The notes under the pieces were generated by a model. The model saw only the letters and a list, made by a program, of their open reading frames with translations. It was not told the origin of the DNA and searched no databases. Position numbers and translations under genes: made by a program. Below are positions 8,499 to 16,133 of a stretch of DNA of 37,826 bases, piece after piece (position 1 is the first letter of the stretch; every line of letters starts with the position of its first letter). The DNA lies in assembly GCA_020848995.1 (NCBI GenBank), contig JADLHA010000045.1:1-37826 (forward strand). Direction: 5' to 3'. The stretch comes from Saprospiraceae bacterium (GTDB lineage: Bacteria > Bacteroidota > Bacteroidia > Chitinophagales > Saprospiraceae).

Positions 8499-9687
8499 GA
8501 CGGCTTTTGCCATTTTTTGCTTTCTGCTTATCTATCCATTCATCCTTTACCCTCTGGTTGTCTATGGTGTGTATGTGTTTGCGGATATCCGGACCAGGAA
8601 ACCAATAAAGACAGAGGGTTACTGTCCGGATGTTTCCATCATCATTGCGGTGTACAATGAAGCCAAGGTCATCGCTCAAAAGCTTCAAACGATTTTCGAC
8701 TCGTTATACGAACACGGCAAGGTGATCATTTATATCGGATCCGATGGGTCAAACGACGGTTCCGTTCAAATCATTCAGGAAATTGAATCCCGGCGTAGCG
8801 ATATCCGTTTTTTTTCATTTGCAGAGAGGCGGGGAAAAACGAGCATTATCAACGATTTGTGTGAAGCAGCTTTGCGGGAGAGGCCTGCTTCACGCGATCA
8901 TGTGTTCGTCTTTACCGATGCAAATGTTTTTCTGGAGCCAAATGCGATTGCGGAGCTGGTGGCGCCATTATCAGATGCGCGCGTTGCCCTGGTCGATTCA
9001 AAGATCATACAACGTTCCCAACGGCTGGAAGGAATAGCTGAATCTGAAAGGGCCTATATGGGATTTGAATCCAGGCTGAAGTTCATGGAAGGGCAGCTCT
9101 GGGGATATGCCATGGGGGCTTTTGGCGGTTGTTACGCTTTGCGGACGAGCTTTTACCAGCCTTTACCTCAAGGTTTGTTGGTTGACGATTTTTTTCTTTC
9201 CATGCAAGCTATGTTGGCGGGTGGAAGATGCATTGTTAACCCTGAAGCGTTATGCTACGAGGATATTCCGACCAAAATATCAGAAGAATTTCGCAGGAAA
9301 CGGAGGATTGCATCCGGCAACTTCCAAAATCTCAGAAAACTGCTTACATCTCTGCGACGCATGCCCACGGGTCTGCTCTTCGTTTTTGTTTCTCACAAAG
9401 TGCTGAGATGGCTGCTTCCTTTGAACCTCATCTTGTTCTTCCTTTGCACGGTCATGCTCTCACCGACTGGAGCACCGTTTTATCATGCCATCCTTTGGAT
9501 GCTCCTCGTTGTCCTGATCGGCTTGCCGGTCTTTGACGGGTTACTCGAGCGATTTGGCCTTCGAATTCCCCTCCTGCGTTCTTGGAAATATTTTGTGGCG
9601 ATGAATTGTGCTGTATTACTTGGTTTTTGGGGATATTTGCGGGGCATCAGACAAAGTAGCTGGCTTCCGCCCGATCGGACTGCCTGA
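8485..9687 (+). CDS. Membrane glycosyltransferase family 2
   Basis: The 400-residue protein has an N-terminal membrane helix (about 8-33), a GT-A catalytic domain and two to three C-terminal helices (about 300-385). Catalytic marks are VSIIIAVYNEA, the nucleotide-binding DGSNDGS (87-93), a TDAN metal-binding motif in place of DxD (144-147), the acidic pair Asp234/Asp235 in LLVDDFFLS, and RRKRRIASG where processive enzymes have QxxRW. This layout resembles chain-elongating membrane GT2 enzymes, but the QxxRW motif is not intact, so processivity is uncertain. It lies between the GT4 gene (14-base overlap) and ribB (2-base gap). Confidence 0.92.
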   Translation: MHILETAFAIFCFLLIYPFILYPLVVYGVYVFADIRTRKPIKTEGYCPDVSIIIAVYNEAKVIAQKLQTIFDSLYEHGKVIIYIGSDGSNDGSVQIIQEIESRRSDIRFFSFAERRGKTSIINDLCEAALRERPASRDHVFVFTDANVFLEPNAIAELVAPLSDARVALVDSKIIQRSQRLEGIAESERAYMGFESRLKFMEGQLWGYAMGAFGGCYALRTSFYQPLPQGLLVDDFFLSMQAMLAGGRCIVNPEALCYEDIPTKISEEFRRKRRIASGNFQNLRKLLTSLRRMPTGLLFVFVSHKVLRWLLPLNLILFFLCTVMLSPTGAPFYHAILWMLLVVLIGLPVFDGLLERFGLRIPLLRSWKYFVAMNCAVLLGFWGYLRGIRQSSWLPPDRTA

Positions 9688-9689
9688 TT

Positions 9690-10787
9690 ATGACAAATTT
9701 CAACAGCATCGAAGAAGCCATTCAGGATTTTCGAGAAGGAAAAATCCTGATCGTTGTCGACAATGAAGACCGCGAGAATGAAGGTGATTTTATTTGCGCA
9801 GCAGAGACCATTACGCCTGAGCTCGTCAATTTCATGGCCAGTCATGGAAGGGGATTGCTTTGTGCACCTTTGGAAGAAGCCAGGGCGGATGCACTGCAAC
9901 TTCCCCTCATGGTCAGGAAAAATACATCCTTGCACGAAACAGCATTTACCGTATCGGTGGATCTGATTGGAAATGGATGCACCACGGGAATATCGACAAG
10001 GGACCGGTGTCTGACCATCCAGGCGCTATCCAATGAGCATTTTAATAAGGACGACTTTGCACGTCCGGGGCACATTTTCCCGTTGAGGGCAAAGCCGGGG
10101 GGGGTGCTTCAGCGGGCGGGCCACACTGAAGCGGTCATCGATATGGCACGTCTGGCCGGTATGGCACCCGCGGGGGCGCTGATCGAAATTCTGAACGAGG
10201 ACGGCAGTATGGCCAGGCTTCCTCAGCTTTTTGAAAAATCGGCAAAATTCGGATTAAAAATCATCTCTATCCACGATCTGATTGAGTATCGCCTGAAAAG
10301 TGAAAGACTCATTCAACAGGAGCGGACCATGATGGCAAACATTGGAGGGACTTCCTATCGCATCGTTCAATTCCGCCAGACCAATACTGAGGACATCCAT
10401 TTAGTTTTTGTTAAAGGAACCATAGATCCCGACGTTCCATGCGCAGTAAGGGTACAATACGCCGATCTGTACGTCGAATTGGTCGATCTACTTGTACAAG
10501 CGGAAAAGAGCATGTTGCGCAGGGCATTGGACGTCATTGAAAAGTCGTCTTGTGGTATATTGGTCTTGCTTTGCGGCCAGGAGCGATCAGAGAAGCCCTT
10601 ATCGCGTTTGGAACCCATTGGTTCAGAGGTTCACCGCGCGGAATACGAACAGCGCGAAATTGGCATCGGCGCGCAAATTCTCCGGGACCTGGCTGTTGGT
10701 AAAATGATTGTGCTTTCCAATTTTCCTAGGAAGCATGTTTCGCTTGAAGCTTATGGTTTAGAGATCGTTGGCTACGCCCATTTCTGA
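9690..10787 (+). CDS. ribB: 3,4-dihydroxy-2-butanone 4-phosphate synthase with degenerate RibA-like C-domain
   Basis: RibB makes the four-carbon precursor of riboflavin from ribulose 5-phosphate. Residues 1-205 carry its hallmarks: [10 protein letters not shown] (24-33) and [15 protein letters not shown] leading to QRAGHTEA (His145). Residues 206-365 align in layout with GTP cyclohydrolase II, as in bifunctional RibBA. However, the region that should hold the three zinc cysteines (HSEC...CDC) reads [13 protein letters not shown], and the GRGIGL-type motif is gone. Only the tail [21 protein letters not shown] and GLEIVGYA is recognisable. I infer an active RibB and an inactive RibA-like domain. 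It lies 2 bases after the GT2 gene, in the same transcription unit. Confidence 0.93.
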   Translation: MTNFNSIEEAIQDFREGKILIVVDNEDRENEGDFICAAETITPELVNFMASHGRGLLCAPLEEARADALQLPLMVRKNTSLHETAFTVSVDLIGNGCTTGISTRDRCLTIQALSNEHFNKDDFARPGHIFPLRAKPGGVLQRAGHTEAVIDMARLAGMAPAGALIEILNEDGSMARLPQLFEKSAKFGLKIISIHDLIEYRLKSERLIQQERTMMANIGGTSYRIVQFRQTNTEDIHLVFVKGTIDPDVPCAVRVQYADLYVELVDLLVQAEKSMLRRALDVIEKSSCGILVLLCGQERSEKPLSRLEPIGSEVHRAEYEQREIGIGAQILRDLAVGKMIVLSNFPRKHVSLEAYGLEIVGYAHF

Positions 10788-10826
10788 TGACATGAGAATG
10801 GGCTTCAATCGTCACTCCATTGGCCT

Positions 10827-11040
10827 AATGAAAAGGGCTGACTCACTTTGCTTTGCCTTGATGCCAGCATGAATGGAGGAACTCTTTTCATTCGATTTTG
10901 ATGCTGCTATGTATTCAGGGACTCAATGCGCAGTACAGCGAAGGAAGCAAAGTGTAGACATACCGATGGAACTGCAAAGGAATATTGTAAAGCCAATTTC
11001 TATGGGCATGCAAGTCAGGTCGAGGAGCCTTGCGCACTGG
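10827..11040. repeat. Diverged internal copy of the composite 41-bp/148-bp repeat
   Basis: Bases 10827-10873 match the 41-bp tandem repeat of the window end (37611 onward) without gaps at 36 of 47 positions by hand alignment. This includes an exact AATGAAAAGGGCTG and a near-exact TTGATGCCAGCATGAA. Bases 10936-11040 match the 148-bp repeat: exact CAGCGAAGGAAGC (10936-10948, same as 18-30), ATTGTAAAGC (10984-10993, compare 67-76) and GAGCCTTGCGCACTGG (compare 95-111). Order and strand are the same as in the terminal elements. The copy lies between the convergent ribB and porP genes; a short ORF across it is not credible. Confidence 0.85.
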
Positions 11041-11063
11041 GGAGATCGTTGTGGGGGTCTCGT

Positions 11064-12119
11064 TCAGAAAGCGACAGGAGCATCCTTCCCGCGCTCGTAG
11101 TCTCCGGATATCCGCAGACTTAATTCAAATGAATGCGTTGGAGAATTGTATTTGCTCGCATCGCGAATTCCAATGTCGTAATGAAGGCCTACGATTGCCT
11201 GATTAAACTCTAGCCCCAGTAAAAGGCCGAGGTCAACTGGAGTAATGCTCATTTCGCGGTTGCTCCAACGCCCGGAAAGTCCGGCATAGATGGCCGCTGC
11301 ATTTTTTGGGGGAAGGAGCTTCCGATAATGCACACCCGTTTGGATCAATCGGTGAGGTCCCTGGGCAAACAGGTAGATGCGAGGAAACAAGGCGTCCACC
11401 CTCGTATATGCATAGCGGAAATTGGCCGTCGCAACGATATTTCTAAATGCCGGCGCTTCCCGGGAACCTGTGTAATCTGGATTATCGTATCCATTGAAAA
11501 ATGAATGATCTGCCGACAGGATCTTGTCGGCAGAAAGTCCCAATTCCATACCCCATGCATTACTGAAGGAAGTCTGGTAGCGCAATCCGAGTTTTACAAT
11601 GGGAACGGCATGAATATTGGCGGGAAGCAGTTCACTGGTTGGCCGGTTATATGCTTCCAGACCGTCAAATTGGTCTTCGAAGTAAAGATGATCGTAATTC
11701 ACCGAACGTTGAACGAGCCCAAAGGACAATCCTCCTGAAAGAAAACTTTCAGTTCTTTTGTCAAGCAATTTGTGGTATGCCAGATGAAGCACCATTTCAT
11801 TTTTGTTCCAGTCGAACAATTGCGAACGATCTGTAGCAAAATAAACGCCAGCTCCAATGAAATCTTTGGTGACGAGGCCCTCTCCCGTGAGAAACTTAAT
11901 TTCCCCAGTAATGGCCAATTGGACGAATGGTTGATCCTGAAAGCCAATCCACTGATTCCGGTAAATGCTACCAACCCGGAAGTTTCCCCCGAAAAAACCG
12001 GAAGCAGCTGGATTGTAGTAGGCCCCAATGGCATTGTATTGCGAGAATTGAATGTCCTGCCCGGCGAGTCCTAGGCAAATGAATTGCAACAGCAAATAAA
12101 AAGTCAGTCTGGATGCCAT
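11064..12119 (-). CDS. PorP/SprF family type IX secretion system membrane protein
   Basis: This outer-membrane beta-barrel family supports T9SS secretion and gliding in Bacteroidota. After a signal peptide ending CLGLAGQ the mature protein begins DIQFSQYNAIGAYYNPAASG, the typical PorP/SprF opening (QFSQY...NPA). Many alternating strands follow, and a late conserved segment reads GLLLGLEFNQAIVGLHYDIG. From ATG 12119 it has 351 residues. A longer frame begins at 12140, but a near-consensus promoter at 12144-12151 would leave that start almost without a leader, so I prefer 12119. T9SS cargo proteins lie at 16134-18632 and 29590-31266. PorP/SprF paralogs often pair with one cargo; no SprE/PorE-like neighbour is seen here. 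Confidence 0.88.
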   Translation of the reverse strand: MASRLTFYLLLQFICLGLAGQDIQFSQYNAIGAYYNPAASGFFGGNFRVGSIYRNQWIGFQDQPFVQLAITGEIKFLTGEGLVTKDFIGAGVYFATDRSQLFDWNKNEMVLHLAYHKLLDKRTESFLSGGLSFGLVQRSVNYDHLYFEDQFDGLEAYNRPTSELLPANIHAVPIVKLGLRYQTSFSNAWGMELGLSADKILSADHSFFNGYDNPDYTGSREAPAFRNIVATANFRYAYTRVDALFPRIYLFAQGPHRLIQTGVHYRKLLPPKNAAAIYAGLSGRWSNREMSITPVDLGLLLGLEFNQAIVGLHYDIGIRDASKYNSPTHSFELSLRISGDYERGKDAPVAF

Positions 12120-12143
12120 ATTTTTGATTCCGGTTCTCATGGG

Positions 12144-12151
12144 TAAAGTTA
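12144..12151 (-). promoter_or_regulatory. Near-consensus -7 element (TAACTTTA) for porP/sprF-like gene
   Basis: The minus strand reads TAACTTTA, one base off TAnnTTTG. It ends 3 bases before ATG 12140 and 24 bases before ATG 12119, which favours the second start. Confidence 0.4.
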
Positions 12152-12175
12152 AACCACGGGCATCGCATTTTTGAA

Positions 12176-12904
12176 ATGAATGTATTTACGTGCAGGGTTT
12201 CCTGCCTTCCCCTTCGCCAGCAACCGTCTCACCGTTCTGAAATGGTCAGCCAGGTATTGTTTGGAGAACAGGCAGAGCGCCTGGACCTTCGCGGCAACTG
12301 GGTGTTGGTTTCGACTACCCATGATGAGTATTGCGGGTGGGTCGATTGGTTTGATTTCTGTTGGGAGCCTTCTGCGACGATGAATCACCTGGGGGTGATC
12401 AGCAGTGTGCATGCTCTCGTTCATGCGGATGGCACATTCCGAAGGATCCTTTTTGGAAGTCTGGTCGACATCGACCAGTATTCCATCATCGAAGGGTCCT
12501 CCACCAAACGCCTGGCTCGGAATGCTGCGCTCACTGTATTAAGCGAGGCCTTTGAGGGGGCACCATACCTCTGGGGTGGACGAACCCCTTATGGGGTCGA
12601 TTGCTCCGGCCTGACTCAGCTCTATGGTCGCCTTATGGGCGTAAACTTGCCCCGGGACGCTAAAGATCAGGCATTTAGGGGCGAAGACGTCATTATGGGG
12701 GCCTTTTTACCTGGAGACCTTCTGTATTTCAGTCAACCCGAAGGAGAGCCCATCACCCACGTGGGCATTGCACTGGATGAATCGCGGCTGCTGCATGCTT
12801 CCGGAATGGTTCACGTAGGCATTTACGACGATCAGGGGATCAGAAAGCCAGGAAAAAATGCCTATAGCCATCGGCTGCGCATGGCAAAGCGCCTTTCAGT
12901 TTGA
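12176..12904 (+). CDS. NlpC/P60 (C40) peptidase with SH3b domain
   Basis: NlpC/P60 enzymes cleave gamma-D-glutamyl bonds in peptidoglycan peptides. Residues 1-65 look like an SH3b domain, and 115-240 form the catalytic domain: the nucleophile is Cys143 in YGVDCSGLTQLYG, with His195 in ITHVGIAL and His207 in LLHASG. The YLWGGRTPYG entry sequence is typical. No signal peptide is present, which resembles the cytoplasmic YkfC-type dipeptidyl-peptidases that process recycled wall peptides rather than secreted hydrolases. The start ATG follows CATTTTTG, a variant -7 element, by only two bases. Confidence in the family is high and in the location moderate. Confidence 0.92.
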   Translation: MNVFTCRVSCLPLRQQPSHRSEMVSQVLFGEQAERLDLRGNWVLVSTTHDEYCGWVDWFDFCWEPSATMNHLGVISSVHALVHADGTFRRILFGSLVDIDQYSIIEGSSTKRLARNAALTVLSEAFEGAPYLWGGRTPYGVDCSGLTQLYGRLMGVNLPRDAKDQAFRGEDVIMGAFLPGDLLYFSQPEGEPITHVGIALDESRLLHASGMVHVGIYDDQGIRKPGKNAYSHRLRMAKRLSV

Positions 12905-12998
12905 AGTTGTGAGCGAAATCTTCCGGATAATCCAGAGCTCTCGCATCCAGCTGAGTCCAAATGGTTGAAGTAAAGGCGCGAGACGCAAGTCGCGTATG

Positions 12999-14357
12999 TT
13001 ACAGGGCGCGTATAATATCGTATTTGGTTACGACATGGTACTGCCCAGATTCGTCACGTGCGATGACACCAGGGCATTTTTCGGTGAAATACTTGTTCAA
13101 TGTACTCATTGGCATGTCGAGGGAGACCATTGGCATAGGATCCGACAGGATGTTTGAAACCGAGAGATCGGGATGTTGTTGCGGATCTTCAAGAATGAAA
13201 TTCAGCAAGGTATTTTCAGCTACGGTACCAACAATTTCATTGCCAGATAGAACGGGAATCTGGGAAATGTCGTGTTGTTTCATCATTGCAAGCACATTTC
13301 GGATGCGCTCGCCGGAAGCAACGGAGTAAAACGATTTGTCGTTCTTGGAACGCAGCAGATCGGCAACGGTTCTGTCTTTGCGCAAAAATCCGCGTTCAAT
13401 CATCCAATCATCGTTGTAAATCTTACCAATGTAACGGCTCCCATGATCGTGGAAGATGAGAACGACGACGTCGTCAGCAGTTAGCCGTTCCCGGAGTTGA
13501 TGCAGGCCAGCTAGCGCTGAACCTGCAGAATAGCCCAGGAGCAATCCCTCCTCCCTGGCTAAACGCCTGGCGGCAAGGGCTCCATCCTGATCGCTTACCT
13601 TTTCGAAATAATCGATAAGCGAAAAATCTACGTTCTTGGGCAGTATGTCTTCACCTATGCCCTCGGTAATGTAGGGGTAAATCTCCTTTTCGTCAAAAAT
13701 GCCCGTTTCCTTGTACTTCTTAAAAACCGATCCGTACGTGTCAATTCCCAAGATTTGGATGCTGGGGTTTCGTTCCTTCAGATAGCGGGCTACGCCTGAA
13801 ATGGTGCCGCCTGTACCAACGCCAACGATGAGATGCGTAATGCGGCCATCCGTCTGTTGCCAGATTTCCGGACCCGTGCTGAGGTAATGCGCCTGAGCGT
13901 TCGACAAATTGTCGTACTGATTGCACCAGAATGAGTTAGGAATTTCTTCGCTGAGCTTTTTGGCAACGGAATAATAGGATCTGGGATCTTCCGGACTTAC
14001 GTTTGTCGGGCAAACGATGACCTCAGCCCCCATGGCCTTCAGCATATCGATTTTCTCCTTTGATTGCTTGTCGGACGTAGTGAAAATCGATTTATAGCCG
14101 CGAACGCATGCTACCAAAGCAAGTCCCATGCCGGTATTGCCGCTGGTACATTCGATGATGGTCCCGCCAGGACGCAGTTTTCCCAAATTTTCTGCATCAT
14201 CCACCATCTTTACCGCCATCCGGTCTTTGATGGAATGTCCGGGATTGAAGGTCTCCACCTTGGCCAAGACGATGGCAGGGATCCCATTGACGGATCGTCG
14301 CAATCGGATGAGGGGCGTATTGCCAATGGTCTCCAGAACGCTGTTGAAATATTTCAT
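12999..14357 (-). CDS. Cystathionine beta-synthase with C-terminal CBS pair
   Basis: This PLP enzyme of fold type II joins serine or homologues with homocysteine (cystathionine synthesis) or makes cysteine. The N-terminal catalytic domain starts MKYFNSVLETIGNTPLIRL. The PLP lysine is Lys44 in NPGHSIKDRM, the substrate loop is TSGNTGMGL (71-79), and the phosphate cradle is GVGTGGTISG. Residues from about 330 to 450 form a pair of CBS domains (DISQIPVLSGNEIVGTV, VSNILSDPMPMVS), as in eukaryotic-type CBS. The frame is open to 14420, but ATG 14357 fits the family N-terminus and lies just 6 bases after a perfect TAnnTTTG. The product has 452 residues. Cysteine synthase activity is the alternative. 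Confidence 0.93.
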   Translation of the reverse strand: MKYFNSVLETIGNTPLIRLRRSVNGIPAIVLAKVETFNPGHSIKDRMAVKMVDDAENLGKLRPGGTIIECTSGNTGMGLALVACVRGYKSIFTTSDKQSKEKIDMLKAMGAEVIVCPTNVSPEDPRSYYSVAKKLSEEIPNSFWCNQYDNLSNAQAHYLSTGPEIWQQTDGRITHLIVGVGTGGTISGVARYLKERNPSIQILGIDTYGSVFKKYKETGIFDEKEIYPYITEGIGEDILPKNVDFSLIDYFEKVSDQDGALAARRLAREEGLLLGYSAGSALAGLHQLRERLTADDVVVLIFHDHGSRYIGKIYNDDWMIERGFLRKDRTVADLLRSKNDKSFYSVASGERIRNVLAMMKQHDISQIPVLSGNEIVGTVAENTLLNFILEDPQQHPDLSVSNILSDPMPMVSLDMPMSTLNKYFTEKCPGVIARDESGQYHVVTKYDIIRAL

Positions 14358-14363
14358 GAGTGG

Positions 14364-14371
14364 CAAAATTA
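14364..14371 (-). promoter_or_regulatory. TAnnTTTG -7 promoter element for cystathionine beta-synthase
   Basis: The minus strand reads TAATTTTG. Only 6 bases separate it from ATG 14357, so the transcript should be leaderless or nearly so. It excludes the longer start at 14420. Confidence 0.6.
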
Positions 14372-14469
14372 CAAAGAGCCGACGACCCTCAAGACTGTAT
14401 AAGGGCTTGTATGGGGCCAAATTTACCCGCTACGCCTCCGTGCGGGGGCCATGATTGCCTTGAAACGCA

Positions 14470-15321
14470 TCAATTGAACGAGACAATCCCAAAAAACCGA
14501 TTGTCAGGCACGCCCAAAGCGCGTGCAACCGCAGAGGACACAATGACGTTGACCGCCGATTCGTAGACAGGTGGGATCCTGCCTATGACTTTAGCTTTTA
14601 CCCGCCTTCCGTTCAATGGATTGTAGACTTCGATGCGCGAGTCCATTTGTGCAGTTGCATGCAAAGCGAAATACCGCCCTTCCCCAAAACCTGATGCTTC
14701 AACATGAACCACACTTCGCTGGATTTGAGCGAATGAAGCTTCTGATGTCAGCCTTTCCGGCTCGCTGAATGCGGTATCCCGGACGAATCTGGAATCCGCT
14801 TTGGGCCCGATTTCTGATCTGGACCATACCTCATCTGGGATAAAGTAGCCAACCACCAGGGTGTCGCCGGGTTTGAGTGGGCGCCCTTCCAGTGCGTTCA
14901 AACCGTATAGCTGAGCGGTGGGTATTTTAAACAGGCGACGACACAAAGCATAGATTCCGTCTTTTGGCTTGACCAGGTAATAGAGCAAAGAAGCGGAGGG
15001 CTGTCCGGTGGCCGCAAGATGTCTGGTGGCAACCGGAATGTAAACAGTATCACCGCTGAGCGGAATTCCTTCCACCTTTAAACCATGAGGATTCAGAAAG
15101 GAGGAAGATGGAATGCCGTATCGCCGGGCAATTCCGTATAGGGTTTCAGATTTTCTAACTTTGTGGACGATGCACGGGTTAGCCCCGGAGCCTGGGCACT
15201 GTACCAGTTCCTGATGAAGTGGTTGGGCCTCAAGGGCGTAGGGCACTACCAACGCCAAAGACCATGCGCCCAACCGGAATAGTCCCTGCATCGCCCTGAA
15301 TGTCCAACAAGTTCCTTGCAT
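14470..15321 (-). CDS. Secreted double LysM protein with RlpA-like DPBB domain
   Basis: The 283-residue product carries a signal peptide (SLALVVPYALEAQ) and two LysM peptidoglycan-binding domains, at about 53-96 (HKVRKSETLYGIARRYGI) and 114-157 (YLVKPKDGIYALCRRLF). A C-terminal double-psi beta-barrel of RlpA type spans about 215-283, with IEVYNPLNGRRVKAKVIGRIP and VNVIVSSAVARALGV. It probably binds or remodels the cell wall. Starts at 15321 and 15291 (residue 11) are both possible. The -7 element at 15330-15337 leaves only 8 bases to the first, so the second, which begins directly before the hydrophobic core, is attractive. No catalytic residue can be assigned by eye. Confidence 0.85.
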   Translation of the reverse strand: MQGTCWTFRAMQGLFRLGAWSLALVVPYALEAQPLHQELVQCPGSGANPCIVHKVRKSETLYGIARRYGIPSSSFLNPHGLKVEGIPLSGDTVYIPVATRHLAATGQPSASLLYYLVKPKDGIYALCRRLFKIPTAQLYGLNALEGRPLKPGDTLVVGYFIPDEVWSRSEIGPKADSRFVRDTAFSEPERLTSEASFAQIQRSVVHVEASGFGEGRYFALHATAQMDSRIEVYNPLNGRRVKAKVIGRIPPVYESAVNVIVSSAVARALGVPDNRFFGIVSFN

Positions 15322-15329
15322 GTCAGGCG

Positions 15330-15337
15330 CAAATATA
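15330..15337 (-). promoter_or_regulatory. TAnnTTTG -7 promoter element for LysM protein
   Basis: The minus strand reads TATATTTG. It overlaps the divergent control region of kdsB, where TAAATTTA at 15341-15348 is a possible variant element on the plus strand 6 bases before ATG 15355. Confidence 0.55.
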
Positions 15338-15354
15338 TTATAAATTTATTTAAT

Positions 15355-16113
15355 ATGAATACGCTTTCTAACGCGGTGCTCGCCGTGATCCCCGCCAGGT
15401 TGTCTTCGAGCCGCCTTCCGGGCAAAGTGCTCCTGCCCATTGGAGATAAATCGATGCTGCAGCGCGTTTACGAACGATGCCTGCAGTGTAAGCAAATAAA
15501 CCAAGTCATCATTGCGACGGACCACCAAAGCATTTTTGAACACGCCAGGTTTTTTGGTGCAAGGGTGGAAATGACCTCCACTGACCACCTGAGTGGCACG
15601 GACCGGGTGGCGGAAGTGGCTGAACGGAATGAATCCTTCTCGCATGTGGTAAATGTGCAGGCAGATGAGCCCTTTTTGGAGCCACTGGGGGTTGATCTGC
15701 TGGTCGAGGTGTTACTGGAATCCCAAGCTCCCATTGCCACCTTGGTCAGCTACCTCGATGACGAAGCGTTGATCAGCCGACCGAGTGTGGTGAAAGTCGT
15801 CCGGGATGTATTTGGAAATGCCCTCTATTTTTCCAGGGCAGCCATACCATTTCGGCGGGACGAACAATCTGCTGGGGAAAGGTGCACCTATTTCCGGCAT
15901 CACGGGATCTATGCTTTTGAAAGACAGGCCCTGCTGCGGATACGGTCGATGGCTCCGGGCATCCTCGAACGCTGTGAGCAGCTTGAGCAGCTCCGCTGGC
16001 TGGAAAATGGCCTACGCATTATGACCGCAGTGGTCGATGGCAACGGCCCCGGAATAGATACGCCGGCCGATTATGAAGCAGCCCTTCGGTTTGCGATGCA
16101 AAAGAACCTCTGA
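15355..16113 (+). CDS. kdsB: 3-deoxy-manno-octulosonate cytidylyltransferase (CMP-KDO synthetase)
   Basis: KdsB activates KDO with CTP for lipopolysaccharide inner-core synthesis in the cytoplasm. The 252-residue protein starts with the nucleotide-binding segment AVIPARLSSSRLPGKVL and continues with the family motifs IIATDHQSI, STDHLSGTDRVAE, VVNVQADEPF and YFRHHGIYAF, ending in GPGIDTPADYEAA. The frame is open from 15316, but that stretch carries the promoter of the divergent LysM gene, and ATG 15355 sits at the normal KdsB N-terminus. It ends 20 bases before the convergent metalloprotease gene. Confidence 0.95.
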   Translation: MNTLSNAVLAVIPARLSSSRLPGKVLLPIGDKSMLQRVYERCLQCKQINQVIIATDHQSIFEHARFFGARVEMTSTDHLSGTDRVAEVAERNESFSHVVNVQADEPFLEPLGVDLLVEVLLESQAPIATLVSYLDDEALISRPSVVKVVRDVFGNALYFSRAAIPFRRDEQSAGERCTYFRHHGIYAFERQALLRIRSMAPGILERCEQLEQLRWLENGLRIMTAVVDGNGPGIDTPADYEAALRFAMQKNL

Positions 16114-16133
16114 AAAGATTCCGGTACTCCGGC

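Noticed and set aside
10873-11100. Plus-strand ORF of 75 codons between ribB and porP
   Set aside because: It lies on the diverged repeat, lacks a promoter and family resemblance, and overlaps the end of porP.
12977-12994. Hairpin CGCGA...TCGCG as terminator between the NlpC/P60 and CBS genes
   Set aside because: The stem is only five base pairs and no T-run follows, so it is not convincing.
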